Positions 34,124 through 42,245 of a stretch of 64,000 nt of DNA are shown in pieces (positions within the stretch are counted from its first letter, which is position 1; the number at the start of each line of letters is the position of its first letter). Source of the stretch: Comamonadaceae bacterium (lineage in GTDB: Bacteria > Pseudomonadota > Gammaproteobacteria > Burkholderiales > Burkholderiaceae_C); contig CANBUY010000004.1 of assembly GCA_947372745.1 (NCBI GenBank), positions 23,404-87,403 on the forward strand, written 5' to 3'. The notes below the pieces were generated by a model that saw only the letters and a list, made by a program, of their open reading frames with translations, was not told the DNA's origin and made no database searches. The position numbers and the translations under genes were made by a program.

Positions 34124-34777
34124 TTAGCGCGCCAGCGCCTGGGCGTGCTGGCGTTCCATACGGGCGGCCAACAAGGAGAGAGGCCAGCACAGCACAAAAT
34201 AAATGCCCGCCACCACACTGAACACAATCAGCGGCTGAAAGGTGGCGTTGTTGATGATCTGCCCGGTGCGGGTAACTTCTGCAAAGCCGATGATGGCGGC
34301 CAGCGACGTGCCCTTGATGATTTGCACCATGTAGCCCACCGTGGGCGCCAAGGCAATTTTGAAGGCCTGCGGCAAGATCACATCGCGCATGCGAGCCACA
34401 TAAGACAGGCTCAGGGCTTGGGCCGCTTCCCATTGGCCACTGGGCACCGCCTGAATGCAGCCCCGCCAGATTTCACCTAAAAACGCACTGCTGTTGAGAA
34501 CGAGCGCAATGCCCGCCGCCACCCAAGGGTTGATTTCCAGCCCGAGGATGGGCGCGCCAAAGAACACCAAAAACAGCTGCAGCAGCAAGGGCGTGCCCTG
34601 AAATACCTGAATAAAGCCGCCTGACAACAGCCGTAGCAAGGGCTTGTCAGAGGTACGGCTGAGCGCAATGGCCAAACCGCCCATAGCGCCGCCAATGAAG
34701 GCAATCAGGGACAAGGCCACCGTCCATTTGGCCGCCTCAAGAATGAATAAAAATTCAGGAAATCCAAAAGTACGCAT
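34124..34777 (-). CDS. PAAT-type ABC importer permease 2 (kgu-linked)
   Basis: Permease of 217 residues, about five membrane segments. VFQGTPLLLQLFLVFFG and the coupling loop WRGCIQAVPSGQWEAAQALS mark the GlnP family. Its ATG shares a base with the stop of the partner permease (TGATG at 34777), so the two subunits are translationally coupled. Closest in the window to 23146-23793. Confidence 0.9.
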   Translation of the reverse strand: MRTFGFPEFLFILEAAKWTVALSLIAFIGGAMGGLAIALSRTSDKPLLRLLSGGFIQVFQGTPLLLQLFLVFFGAPILGLEINPWVAAGIALVLNSSAFLGEIWRGCIQAVPSGQWEAAQALSLSYVARMRDVILPQAFKIALAPTVGYMVQIIKGTSLAAIIGFAEVTRTGQIINNATFQPLIVFSVVAGIYFVLCWPLSLLAARMERQHAQALAR

Positions 34778-35454
34778 CAGCGACCTGCCGGGTAGTTAAG
34801 GGTGAGTCGGTAAATGGTTCTGAACATCGCAGAAAACGCCAGCGCCAGCAATAGGTAAATCACGGCGACCACAATGTAAATCTCAAAGCTCCGAAAAGTT
34901 TGCGACTGCAGGTTGGCCGCGACTGAGGTCAGGTCGTCGGCCGAGATGGCCGACACCACGCTGGAGCTCAGCATCAGCAAAATGAACTGGCTGGTGAGAG
35001 CCGGGTAAACCGTGCGCAGCGCCGGTTTCAGAATGACAAAGCGGAATATTTCATGGCGTTTAAGGTTGAGCGCCAAACCGGCTTCAATTTGCCCCTTGGG
35101 GATGGACTCAATACCGGCGCGAATAATCTCGGTGGCGTAAGCGCCCAGATTAACCACCATTGCCGTCAACGCCGCCGTGTAGGCTGACCAGCGCAGGCCG
35201 AGGGCAGGCAGGGCGAAAAAGAAGAAGAACAACTGCACCAAAAAAGGCGTGTTGCGGATGAGCTCAATGTAAATATTGATCAACCAGCGCAACGGACGCG
35301 GGCCCGCCGTCTTGCCCCAGGCACACACAATGGCCACGCCCAGGCCCAGCAGCATGGCCAGCACAGAAAGCTGAACCGTGCTCAGCGTGCCTTTAAGCAG
35401 CAGGGGCCAGGCGGCAAACACTTCGGTGAATTGAAAGGTGTAATTCATGAACAA
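34777..35454 (-). CDS. PAAT-type ABC importer permease 1 (kgu-linked)
   Basis: Permease of 225 residues. The N-terminal membrane domain is LLKGTLSTVQLSVLAMLLG, followed by ELIRNTPFLVQLFFFFFA and the coupling loop EIIRAGIESIPKGQIEAGLALN. First gene of the six-gene kgu-like operon; its ATG is about 56 bases downstream of the PtxS-type operator. Closest in the window to 23807-24490. Confidence 0.9.
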   Translation of the reverse strand: MFMNYTFQFTEVFAAWPLLLKGTLSTVQLSVLAMLLGLGVAIVCAWGKTAGPRPLRWLINIYIELIRNTPFLVQLFFFFFALPALGLRWSAYTAALTAMVVNLGAYATEIIRAGIESIPKGQIEAGLALNLKRHEIFRFVILKPALRTVYPALTSQFILLMLSSSVVSAISADDLTSVAANLQSQTFRSFEIYIVVAVIYLLLALAFSAMFRTIYRLTLNYPAGR

Positions 35455-35509
35455 TCTTGCGGGGAAGTCGATTCAAAACAGGTTGTTGTTTGATATTTTC
35501 AGGTTTTAC

Positions 35510-35523
35510 TGAAACCGGTTTCA
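35510..35523. promoter_or_regulatory. PtxS-type operator upstream of the kgu-like operon
   Basis: TGAAACCGGTTTCA, a perfect 14-base palindrome identical to the operator reported for Pseudomonas putida PtxS, the 2-ketogluconate-responsive LacI repressor. It overlaps the transcription start predicted from the -10 box at 35527-35532, the position expected for repression. Confidence 0.85.
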
Positions 35524-35526
35524 ATT

Positions 35527-35556
35527 ATTATAAAAGTCTGATCACGGGCTTGGTAA
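35527..35556 (-). promoter_or_regulatory. Promoter of the kgu-like operon
   Basis: On the minus strand TATAAT (35532-35527) is preceded at 18 bases by TTACCA (35556-35551), four of six matches to -35. The start would fall near 35520, inside the operator. Confidence 0.55.
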
Positions 35557-35588
35557 TTATGGAAAACCCTAGTGCCTGTGGCCTGGGT

Positions 35589-36668
35589 TCAGGAATAAGT
35601 GGACGAACCGCGTGGCACTAGATGGCCTGCCAGCAAAATTTGACGCGCGGGGAGTTCAAGCCCTTTGAGTCGCTCGATCAGGCACCCGGCGGCCAGTCGT
35701 CCGAGTTCATCGGTCGGTTGGGCGATGGTGCTCAAACCCGGGCCAATGTAGGCAGACCATTCGGTTTCATCAAAGCCGACCAATCCGACATCGCGCCCCA
35801 GTTGCCAGCCCAAACGGGCCAAAGCTGCCACCACGCGCAAGCTCATCACCGCGTTGCTGGAAATGATGGCAGGAGGACGGGTGCCTGCGCGTTTTTTGAG
35901 TGCCAGCAGGGCGCTGTCGAGCCCGGCGTGGTCATCACTGGTGGTCTCGAAAGTATCGCCATGCAAGTCGGGTAACGCGGTGGCGACCCCTCGAGCAGGG
36001 GTATTCATGAAGCTGCGAAAGGCGTCCATGCGCTCTTGGCGGGAGCTGACGTCACGGCTGGGTTCCGATACAAACAGCAACTCGCGGTAGCCGGCCTCTA
36101 TCAGGTGTTGGGCGGCCAGACGTACGGCGCCCAGGTTGTCGAGTGACACAAAATCACAGTTCATCTCAAGATGGCGCCGGTCCACCAACACTACGGGTTT
36201 GCCATGAAAAGCGGCTTCGGCAGCTGCCCCCGTAACGGCGCCCAGTGTGTTCAAGATAAACCCTTCCACCTGGTAGGCCGCCAGCGCTTCAATCGCCTCC
36301 ATTTCGCGTTGGCGGTCGTTGTTGAGGTTGAAGAGCATGAGCAAATAGCCGGCGTCCTGGCAGGCTTTTTCAGCCCCCCGCAACACGGCCACTGAAAACG
36401 GGTTGGTCACATCAGCCACCACCAGTCCAATGAGGCGCGAGCGCCCGCGTTTGAGAGCCTGCGCCATCGGGCTCGGGCTGTAAGCCAGCGCTGCAATGGC
36501 CACTTCAACCCGCGTGGCAATGTCTTTGGTGAGCAGGGTTTCGCGGTGGTTTAGAAACCTGGAGACTGTGGCTTTGGAGACGCCCGCCTCTTTGGCTACA
36601 TCGGCAATAGTCGCGCGTCCGGGCGCACGGACTGCCTTGTTTTTAGTTGAGGTTTTTGCGGAAGACAT
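35589..36668 (-). CDS. ptxS: LacI-family regulator, PtxS-like
   Basis: A 359-residue repressor. Its N-terminal LacI helix-turn-helix and hinge (about 20-70; ATIADVAKEAGVSKATVSRFLN) are followed by a sugar-binding core (IGLVVADVTNPFSVAVLRGAE). It is flanked by two operators, one in front of the kgu-like operon and one in front of itself. The exact match of the first to the published PtxS palindrome supports the name; the effector would then be 2-ketogluconate. ATG 36668 is preferred to GTG 36683. Confidence 0.82.
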   Translation of the reverse strand: MSSAKTSTKNKAVRAPGRATIADVAKEAGVSKATVSRFLNHRETLLTKDIATRVEVAIAALAYSPSPMAQALKRGRSRLIGLVVADVTNPFSVAVLRGAEKACQDAGYLLMLFNLNNDRQREMEAIEALAAYQVEGFILNTLGAVTGAAAEAAFHGKPVVLVDRRHLEMNCDFVSLDNLGAVRLAAQHLIEAGYRELLFVSEPSRDVSSRQERMDAFRSFMNTPARGVATALPDLHGDTFETTSDDHAGLDSALLALKKRAGTRPPAIISSNAVMSLRVVAALARLGWQLGRDVGLVGFDETEWSAYIGPGLSTIAQPTDELGRLAAGCLIERLKGLELPARQILLAGHLVPRGSSTYS

Positions 36669-36699
36669 TGAGCAAAGTGCCACGAAGTTGATATTTTTC

Positions 36700-36713
36700 T
36701 GAAACCAGTTTCA
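36700..36713. promoter_or_regulatory. PtxS-type operator upstream of the LacI gene
   Basis: TGAAACCAGTTTCA, one base from the perfect palindrome at 35510, extended to CTGAAACCAGTTTCAG (36699-36714). A TTGACT box (minus strand 36718-36713) touches it, so binding would block the regulator's own promoter. Confidence 0.78.
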
Positions 36714-36775
36714 GTCAATAGTAGCAGCACGGCCTCGCCGAGACGAGAGCGCTTAAGTTTCTCGCTCAAGTTCCG

Positions 36776-37069
36776 TCAAGTAGCCGCGACTTGACTGGCT
36801 TTGGGTGCCAGTGACCAGTCAGCGTGCTGGTGCGTCAGCAATAAAAAGAGCGCAAACACCGGCCCTGGCATGTTGCGCTCGTCCTTGCTGCTCTCAAGCG
36901 CCTGCCAGGTGCGAGATTGCAATCCCCCGCGGCTACCGGGCTGCACCGGATAGCCCATGAGCGCGGCGGCCTCGACTTGGCTCAGCCCAGCCGCTAGCCG
37001 AGCGGCCTTCAACATGTCACCACTGGGCACCGTCATTTCCATAAAAACAGGGGTCAACATAGAACTCAT
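36776..37069 (-). CDS. Small helix-turn-helix (XRE-like) protein
   Basis: About 97 residues with one Cro/C1-type helix-turn-helix (MLKAARLAAGLSQVEAAALM, then TWQALESSKDERNMPG) and a short hydrophobic tail (VFALFLLLTHQ). It resembles the small XRE-type proteins that read a single recognition helix, often phage- or plasmid-derived. The start is not certain: ATG 37069 overlaps the stop of the S4 gene as ATGA, while ATG 37060 gives better spacing to GGGAGG. Co-transcribed with the Hsp15 gene. Target unknown. Confidence 0.65.
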   Translation of the reverse strand: MSSMLTPVFMEMTVPSGDMLKAARLAAGLSQVEAAALMGYPVQPGSRGGLQSRTWQALESSKDERNMPGPVFALFLLLTHQHADWSLAPKASQVAAT

Positions 37070-37467
37070 CCCTCCCAGCCCCGATCCTGCCCATCCCAAA
37101 CCCGATCCGTGTCACGCCGTTCCCGCTTGGTAGGCCGCCCCTGCGTGTGCCCCAAAGCCGGCTCGGGCGCCAAGCGGCGCTGCTCAGCCGCAGCCAATCG
37201 TGCCTGAATAGACTCAGGCGTCTCGGTAAACAGCAATGCAGCCTGTGGCGCACCGCCGCGTTTGTCGCTGACACCTTGCACCACCACGCTGCGGCTAATC
37301 GGCCCAATCCGCACCAGCACGGTGTCGCCCGCCTTCACCTCGCGGGCCGGTTTCACGGCCACGCCGTTGATGTGCACCCGGCCTTTGTCAATTTCTTCAC
37401 TGGCCAGCGTGCGCGTTTTGTAAAAACGGGCGGCCCATAGCCATTTGTCGATGCGCAGTTTTTCCAT
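37066..37467 (-). CDS. hslR: S4-domain RNA-binding heat-shock protein, Hsp15-like
   Basis: A 133-residue protein with an N-terminal S4 RNA-binding domain (about 2-65; LRIDKWLWAARFYKTRTLAS). The charged C-terminal tail is rich in Arg, Gln and Glu. Hsp15 binds 50S subunits that carry a stalled nascent chain. Length and the N-terminal sequence match HslR. It lies 15 bases from the glutathione peroxidase gene upstream on the same strand. Confidence 0.88.
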   Translation of the reverse strand: MEKLRIDKWLWAARFYKTRTLASEEIDKGRVHINGVAVKPAREVKAGDTVLVRIGPISRSVVVQGVSDKRGGAPQAALLFTETPESIQARLAAAEQRRLAPEPALGHTQGRPTKRERRDTDRVWDGQDRGWEG

Positions 37468-37482
37468 GGGGAGTGTCCCGTG

Positions 37483-38088
37483 TCAGAGGGCTTTTTCGAT
37501 GGCGGCCAGCAGCGTCTTGTTATCGGGCGCCACGTTGCTGGGGAAGCTGGCCAGCACTTTGCCGTTGCGGTCAATCAGGTATTTGTGAAAATTCCACTCG
37601 GGCGTTTTCCCCGTGGCTTTGGCCAGTTCTTGATACAAGGCGTTGCGCTTGGCGCCCACCACCACGGCTTTGGAGAACATCGGAAACTTCACGCCGTAGG
37701 TGTTGAAGCAAAAGTCGGCGATTTCTTTGGAAGAACCCGGCTCCTGTTGGCCAAAGTCGTTGCTGGGAAAGCCCAGCACCACCAGACCTTTGCTTTGGTA
37801 TTTGGCAAACAAGTCTTCCAGCCCTTGGTATTGGCTGGTGAAGCCGCAGTAGCTGGCGGTGTTGACCACCAAGGTGACCTTGCCTGCGTATTGGCACAGG
37901 TTTTGGGGCGCCTCGTCTTGCAGACGGTTAAATTGGTGCTTCAGGATGGCGGGGCAGGCGGCAGAAGTGGCTGCCGAGGTCGTCGATGGCGCCTGTGCTG
38001 GTGTGGCGGCTTGGGCCGTGGCAGCGCACAAACCCACAAGCGCACGGGCGAGCAGGCTGGCTAAAGGCGTAAATTTACTTTTTTTCAT
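37483..38088 (-). CDS. Exported glutathione peroxidase (thiol peroxidase type)
   Basis: Peroxide-reducing enzyme of 201 residues. The N-terminal stretch LASLLARALVGLCAATAQAA is a signal peptide, followed by a short Ala/Thr-rich linker (about 28-48). The catalytic site is the Cys form (NTASYCGFTSQY), with the GFPSNDFGQQEPGS motif and the catalytic Trp in PEWNFHKYLI. Periplasmic location is predicted. First gene of the unit GPx-Hsp15-XRE. Confidence 0.9.
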   Translation of the reverse strand: MKKSKFTPLASLLARALVGLCAATAQAATPAQAPSTTSAATSAACPAILKHQFNRLQDEAPQNLCQYAGKVTLVVNTASYCGFTSQYQGLEDLFAKYQSKGLVVLGFPSNDFGQQEPGSSKEIADFCFNTYGVKFPMFSKAVVVGAKRNALYQELAKATGKTPEWNFHKYLIDRNGKVLASFPSNVAPDNKTLLAAIEKAL

Positions 38089-38174
38089 GGTCTGAATCCC
38101 TTGGGCTTTTTGGTGATTTTGTAGTTTATCGGGCTTTGAATGCGCCTTGCTTAAGACGTCAAATGCCCCTTTTA

Positions 38175-39605
38175 TCAGCTTTGCCCCACGTTCAGCGGCA
38201 GGCGCACGGTGGTCTCCAGCCCGGTGATGCGGCCTTGTTCAAACCGGTTTTCAAGGCTGATGCTGCCTCTCAATGTTTGCACAATTTCAAGACAAATCGC
38301 CAAGCCCAAACCGGAGCCCGTGCGTGCCTCGCCGGCCGAGAAGGGCTGAAACAGGCGTTGGCGCAGCTCTTCTGAAATACCCGGCCCGCTGTCGCTGATG
38401 ACCAGCACGGCCTGTTGGGCGTCCACTCTCAGCGCCACCTTGAGCGCGCCCAGGTTCGGGGTGTAGCGAATGGCGTTGTGCAGCAGGTTGCGGCTGAGTT
38501 CGCGCAGCATCCAGTCGTGGGTGGCGATCGGTGCGGGCTGGGTCGCAATTTCAAAATCAAGGGTTTTGGCGGCGATCAGGGGGGACACATCCAGCGCCAC
38601 TTCCCGAAGAATCTCCGCCCAGTCCACTGGCCCTGGGGCGGTTTGCTGCGCCAGTTGGGCCACTTTGGCCAAGGACAGCATCTGGTTGGCCAGCAGCGTG
38701 GCGCGGTTGACCGTGCCGCTGATTTCCTGCAAGGCTTGCGTCGCCTCCACATCGCCCCGCAAAGCAGACTGAACCTGGACTTTAAGCACCGCCAGCGGGG
38801 TGCGCAGTTGGTGCGCGGCGTCGCGCACAAAGCGTTTTTGATTGGAGAGCAGATGCTGCAAGCGGCCCATCAGGTGGTTGGTCGCTTCGACCAGTGGCAC
38901 CAACTCGGCCGGGGTTTGACGGACGATCAGCGGTGTCAAATCATCCTCGGTGCGGGCCTCCAGTTGGGCACTCAACTGGCGTACCGGGCGGGTAGCGCGC
39001 TGCACGACCACGACCACCACCAGCGCGATCACCGACACCAAGGCCAGTTGACGCCACAGCGTGTCGATCAAAATCTGGCGCGCCAGGGTGCGGCGTAGCT
39101 CCAGGGTTTCTGCCACTTGCACCACGGCCATGACGCGCGCTTTCTTCATGGCCACCGGTTGCAGCAGGACCGCCACGCGGACCGGGTCGCCCCGGTAGGT
39201 GTCGTCATAAAAGTCCACCAGCGCCGCATAGGGTCCCAGGTCTGGCAAGCGGCCTTGCCAGACGCCCAGGTCTTCAAATCCGTCAATCAGTTGGCCGCTG
39301 GTGCTTGTGATGCGGTAGACCATGCGGCTGCGGTTGTCGGCTTCAAAAGTTTCTAGCGCGGCATAGGGCACATTGGCGCGCAGAGTGGCCTGTTCGCCTT
39401 CACCGTCGGCGGCAATATGTTCGCCAATGGATTTGGCCGAGGCCAGCAGGGTGCGGTCGTAAGCGGTGTTGACCGCGTTCAGGGCTTGGCGGTAAAGACT
39501 GGCCGTGTCCAGTACGATGAACACCATGATCGGCAGCAAAATGCCCAGCAGCAGGGTGCGGCGCAAGGACCAGGGTTGCTTGATGGGGAGAAGCTCAGCG
39601 CTCAT
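38175..39605 (-). CDS. tctE: Sensor histidine kinase, TctE-like
   Basis: A 476-residue membrane sensor. It has an N-terminal TM segment (LLLGILLPIMVFIVLDTASL), a periplasmic 2CSK_N domain (about 45-170), a second TM (LALVSVIALVVVVVV), HAMP, HisKA with phospho-acceptor His in DAAHQLRTPLAVLK, and HATPase (N box LLHNAIRYTPN, G boxes SDSGPGIS and GSGLGLAI). The 2CSK_N arrangement is that of TctE, the tricarboxylate sensor. Its ATG overlaps the regulator stop as ATGA. The likely target is tctCBA 2.6 kb away (42246-45322). Confidence 0.85.
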   Translation of the reverse strand: MSAELLPIKQPWSLRRTLLLGILLPIMVFIVLDTASLYRQALNAVNTAYDRTLLASAKSIGEHIAADGEGEQATLRANVPYAALETFEADNRSRMVYRITSTSGQLIDGFEDLGVWQGRLPDLGPYAALVDFYDDTYRGDPVRVAVLLQPVAMKKARVMAVVQVAETLELRRTLARQILIDTLWRQLALVSVIALVVVVVVQRATRPVRQLSAQLEARTEDDLTPLIVRQTPAELVPLVEATNHLMGRLQHLLSNQKRFVRDAAHQLRTPLAVLKVQVQSALRGDVEATQALQEISGTVNRATLLANQMLSLAKVAQLAQQTAPGPVDWAEILREVALDVSPLIAAKTLDFEIATQPAPIATHDWMLRELSRNLLHNAIRYTPNLGALKVALRVDAQQAVLVISDSGPGISEELRQRLFQPFSAGEARTGSGLGLAICLEIVQTLRGSISLENRFEQGRITGLETTVRLPLNVGQS

Positions 39606-40294
39606 ACTAAATCGGGCACTTTGAGCAAATAACCCAAGCCCCGAAGCGTCATCAGGGTCACCTCGGTCGTGCTGAGTTTTTTGCGCAAGCGGTAGGCCAC
39701 CACCTCCACCGCTTCGTATTGCACCGCCACTTCACCCGGAAAAACCAGCTCAAACAAGCGTTCTTTACTCACGGCATGGCCGGGGCGCACCAGCAGGGCT
39801 TTCAAGAAGGCAAGTTCGCGTGGGGTGAGGATCAACAGCTCACCTTGGTAGTAAATTGAGTTGCTATTCTTATCGTAGCTTATCAAGCACGTATCTAATG
39901 GTCTAGCGGCTGATTCAGCTCTATTTTCAGCCGGGCGTCGATGCAGGGCGCGAATCCGGGCTTCAAGCTCGTCCAGGTCAAAGGGTTTGGGCAGGTAGTC
40001 GTCAGCCCCCGCGTTGAGCCCCAGCACGCGGTCGCCTACGGTGCCGCGCGCTGTCAGGATCAAGACCGGTGTGCCCAAGCCTTCTTCTCGGGCTTGGCGC
40101 AGGATGTGCAGCCCATCGCGTCCAGGCAGGCTCAGGTCCAGCAGCACGACATCAGGCTGAAAAATCCGCCAGTGCCGCAGGGCACCTCGTCCGTCTTCGC
40201 ACACTTCAACCGACCAGTCCAACCGGATGAAGGCCCGGGTGAGCGTGGTGTGCAAGTCAACGTTGTCTTCAACCAGCAGCAGTTTCATAAACAT
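39602..40294 (-). CDS. tctD: Response regulator, OmpR family, TctD-like
   Basis: A 230-residue response regulator. The receiver (about 3-118) has phospho-acceptor Asp53 (VVLLDLSLPG) and Lys in LPKPFDLDEL; the C-terminal winged helix (about 140-228) includes LTPRELAFLKALL and VAYRLRKKL. The linker between the domains is unusually long, and part of it (ESAARPLDTCLISYDKNSNS) is read from a dispersed repeat. ATG 40288 is an alternative start. The partner kinase overlaps by four bases. Confidence 0.88.
   Translation of the reverse strand: MFMKLLLVEDNVDLHTTLTRAFIRLDWSVEVCEDGRGALRHWRIFQPDVVLLDLSLPGRDGLHILRQAREEGLGTPVLILTARGTVGDRVLGLNAGADDYLPKPFDLDELEARIRALHRRPAENRAESAARPLDTCLISYDKNSNSIYYQGELLILTPRELAFLKALLVRPGHAVSKERLFELVFPGEVAVQYEAVEVVAYRLRKKLSTTEVTLMTLRGLGYLLKVPDLV
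39861..39918 (+). repeat. Dispersed repeat, copy 4 of 6, inside the response-regulator gene
   Basis: About 58 bases aligned with copy 3: TTGCTATTCTTATCGTAGCT, then TATCAAGCACG, then CTAGCGGCTGATT. It lies in frame in tctD on the opposite strand and encodes much of the inter-domain linker. Confidence 0.6.
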
Positions 40295-40344
40295 TTTCTA
40301 GGCTCGATCGCCCTGCGAGGGGCGTCTGAGCCCGCCTTGGGGGC

Positions 40345-40854
40345 CTAGTAGCTACCGATGTAGTCTTTTTTGCCCACTTCAACGCCGTTGTGGCGCAGGA
40401 TGGCATAGGCGGTGGTGGTGTGAAAAAAGAAGTGCGGCAGGCCGTAATTGAGCACGTAAGACTGGCCGGTAAAGCGTTTTTCTTTGGGCGTGCCGGCCTG
40501 GGTCACGATCTCGCGGGTGGCGGCGTCATCAAACAGGGCCACGTCAAGGGAGTCTATGAAGGCCAGGACGGTGTCCAGGCGCGTTTGCAGGTCAGCAAAG
40601 CTTTGCTCGTCGTCGGCTAACTTGGGCACCTCCACGCCGGCCAAACGGGCGGACACGCTTTTGGCGAAGTCGCTGGCGACTTGCACTTGGCGCAAAAGGG
40701 GAAACATGTCGGGGTACAGGCGCGCTTGCAGTAGCGCGTTGGGGTCAATCTTCTTTTCGACCGCGTGCGCTTCGGCTTTGCTCAGCACGTTTTTGAGGCC
40801 GCCCAGCATTTGCTTGAAGACGGGGAGGGAGGCGGTGTAAATAGGGTTTGTCAT
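40345..40854 (-). CDS. DUF1993-family protein
   Basis: A 169-residue cytoplasmic protein of the DUF1993 family, recognised by the N-terminal YTASLPVFKQMLGGL, the central LYPDMFPLLRQVQVASDFAK, and the C-terminal LPHFFFHTTTAYAILRHNG, with its His-rich helix. The helical fold resembles DinB/YfiT-type four-helix bundles, and the conserved His residues could bind metal, but the function is unknown. ATG 40854 is chosen as the conserved start; the frame is open to 40893. It ends just before the end of the response-regulator upstream region. Confidence 0.85.
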   Translation of the reverse strand: MTNPIYTASLPVFKQMLGGLKNVLSKAEAHAVEKKIDPNALLQARLYPDMFPLLRQVQVASDFAKSVSARLAGVEVPKLADDEQSFADLQTRLDTVLAFIDSLDVALFDDAATREIVTQAGTPKEKRFTGQSYVLNYGLPHFFFHTTTAYAILRHNGVEVGKKDYIGSY

Positions 40855-40871
40855 GGTGTATTTTTTGAAAA

Positions 40872-42080
40872 TTAAATCGCGGCCAGGCGCCACAGCGAGG
40901 TGACTTCCTTGGCACGGGCGTCGTGCAGGGCGTCGGTGGTGTCAGCGGTTTTGGGGTGCAGCGGCTTGGCGTCGATGCGGCTCACCACCTTCAGGCCATT
41001 GGCTTCAAATGCGGCCAAGAGCTCTTCGCGCGTGCGCAGGCCCAAGTGCTCAGCCAGGTTGGACAAAATCAGCCAGCCTTCGCCTTTGGGCACCAGGTGG
41101 GAGGTCAGCCCTTTCAGGAAGCCGCTCAACATGCGGCCGCCTTCGTCATACACCGAGTGCTCCAGCGGTGAACTGGGGCGCGCGGGCAGCCAAGGTGGGT
41201 TGCACACAATGAGGGCGGCGCGGCCTTCAGGAAACAAGTTGGCCTGCACCACCTGCACTTTGTCTTTCATGCCCAAACGCTCAAGGTTGTCTTTGGCGCA
41301 GGCTATGGCACGGGGGTCTTGGTCGGTGGCCACGACCTGGTCAACCCCCCGGCGCACCAGCACGGCCGACAGCACCCCGGTGCCGGTGCCAATGTCAAAC
41401 ACCACCAAAGAGGTCTGTCCGGCCAATTTTTTGGGCAGGTGGACGGTAGCGACCAGATGGATGTACTCGCCCCGTACGGGGGAAAACACGCCGTAATGCG
41501 GGTGAATGCGGTTGTGCGGTGGCTCACCCAAAGCGGGAATCTCCACGCCCACACGGCGCCACTCATGCGCGCTGGTGATGCCCAATAACTCCCGCAGCGA
41601 GGCCACCGAGTTGCCCTGTGATTCATCCGCCGGTCCCCAAGCCTCCGTACAAGCCACCTTGGCATCAGGTGCGCGGCGCAAAGGAATGCTGTAGTCAGCA
41701 TTAAAAGGAATCAGCAACTGGCCCAGCATGCGGGCGCGCTGCGACTGCGACAAGCGGTGCAGGTGAAAGGCGTCTGCCAATGACACTTCTTGTGAGGCTT
41801 TCTTTCGCTTGCGGGCCGGCACCTGGTCGGCGCGCCGGGCAAGGGCTTTGAGCAATTGCTTGGCATTTTGAAAGTCGCCACGCCACAAAAGGGCGGTGCC
41901 TTCGCAGGCCAGACGGTAAGCGGTGTCGGCGTTGGTCGTGTCGTCCGCCAAAATCACTTTTTTGGGCGGGGTAGCACCGCGCTCAGAGCGCCAAACGGCC
42001 GAGCAAGGCTGGTCGGCCTCGGTCCAGTTGATGGTTTGGGCAGGGTTGGTCAGGGCTGAAACAGGAGAGGAATTAGGCAT
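40872..42080 (-). CDS. Class I SAM-dependent methyltransferase, HemK-like
   Basis: A 402-residue protein. The C-terminal methyltransferase domain (about 180-400) has SAM motif VFDIGTGTGVLSAVL, acidic strand VVATDQD and catalytic motif IVCNPPWLP, a variant of the NPPY of N5-glutamine and N6-adenine methyltransferases. The N-terminal 150 residues are specific and of unknown role (about 120-150 basic, KKASQEVS). Substrate could be a protein glutamine or rRNA base. ATG 42080 is preferred to TTG 42098. Divergent from tctC. Confidence 0.82.
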   Translation of the reverse strand: MPNSSPVSALTNPAQTINWTEADQPCSAVWRSERGATPPKKVILADDTTNADTAYRLACEGTALLWRGDFQNAKQLLKALARRADQVPARKRKKASQEVSLADAFHLHRLSQSQRARMLGQLLIPFNADYSIPLRRAPDAKVACTEAWGPADESQGNSVASLRELLGITSAHEWRRVGVEIPALGEPPHNRIHPHYGVFSPVRGEYIHLVATVHLPKKLAGQTSLVVFDIGTGTGVLSAVLVRRGVDQVVATDQDPRAIACAKDNLERLGMKDKVQVVQANLFPEGRAALIVCNPPWLPARPSSPLEHSVYDEGGRMLSGFLKGLTSHLVPKGEGWLILSNLAEHLGLRTREELLAAFEANGLKVVSRIDAKPLHPKTADTTDALHDARAKEVTSLWRLAAI

Positions 42081-42245
42081 TAGCTTGTTAAAACGCAAAA
42101 AATGAATACCGAGTGTTTTAACAGATCGCCCGGAACGTGGCTGAAATGCGTACTTTCCCTAGTCAAAAAAGACGGTCCCGGACAGCCGTTTGACAGCTTG
42201 CCCCTGCATCATTGCGGGGGTTAACTCAAACAATTGGAGATTTCA

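Noticed and set aside
38241..38250. AAACCGGTTT, same core as the PtxS operator
   Set aside because: Lies inside the 3' coding part of the histidine kinase (codons for the segment LENRFEQGR) and the flanks do not match TG...CA; probably coincidence.
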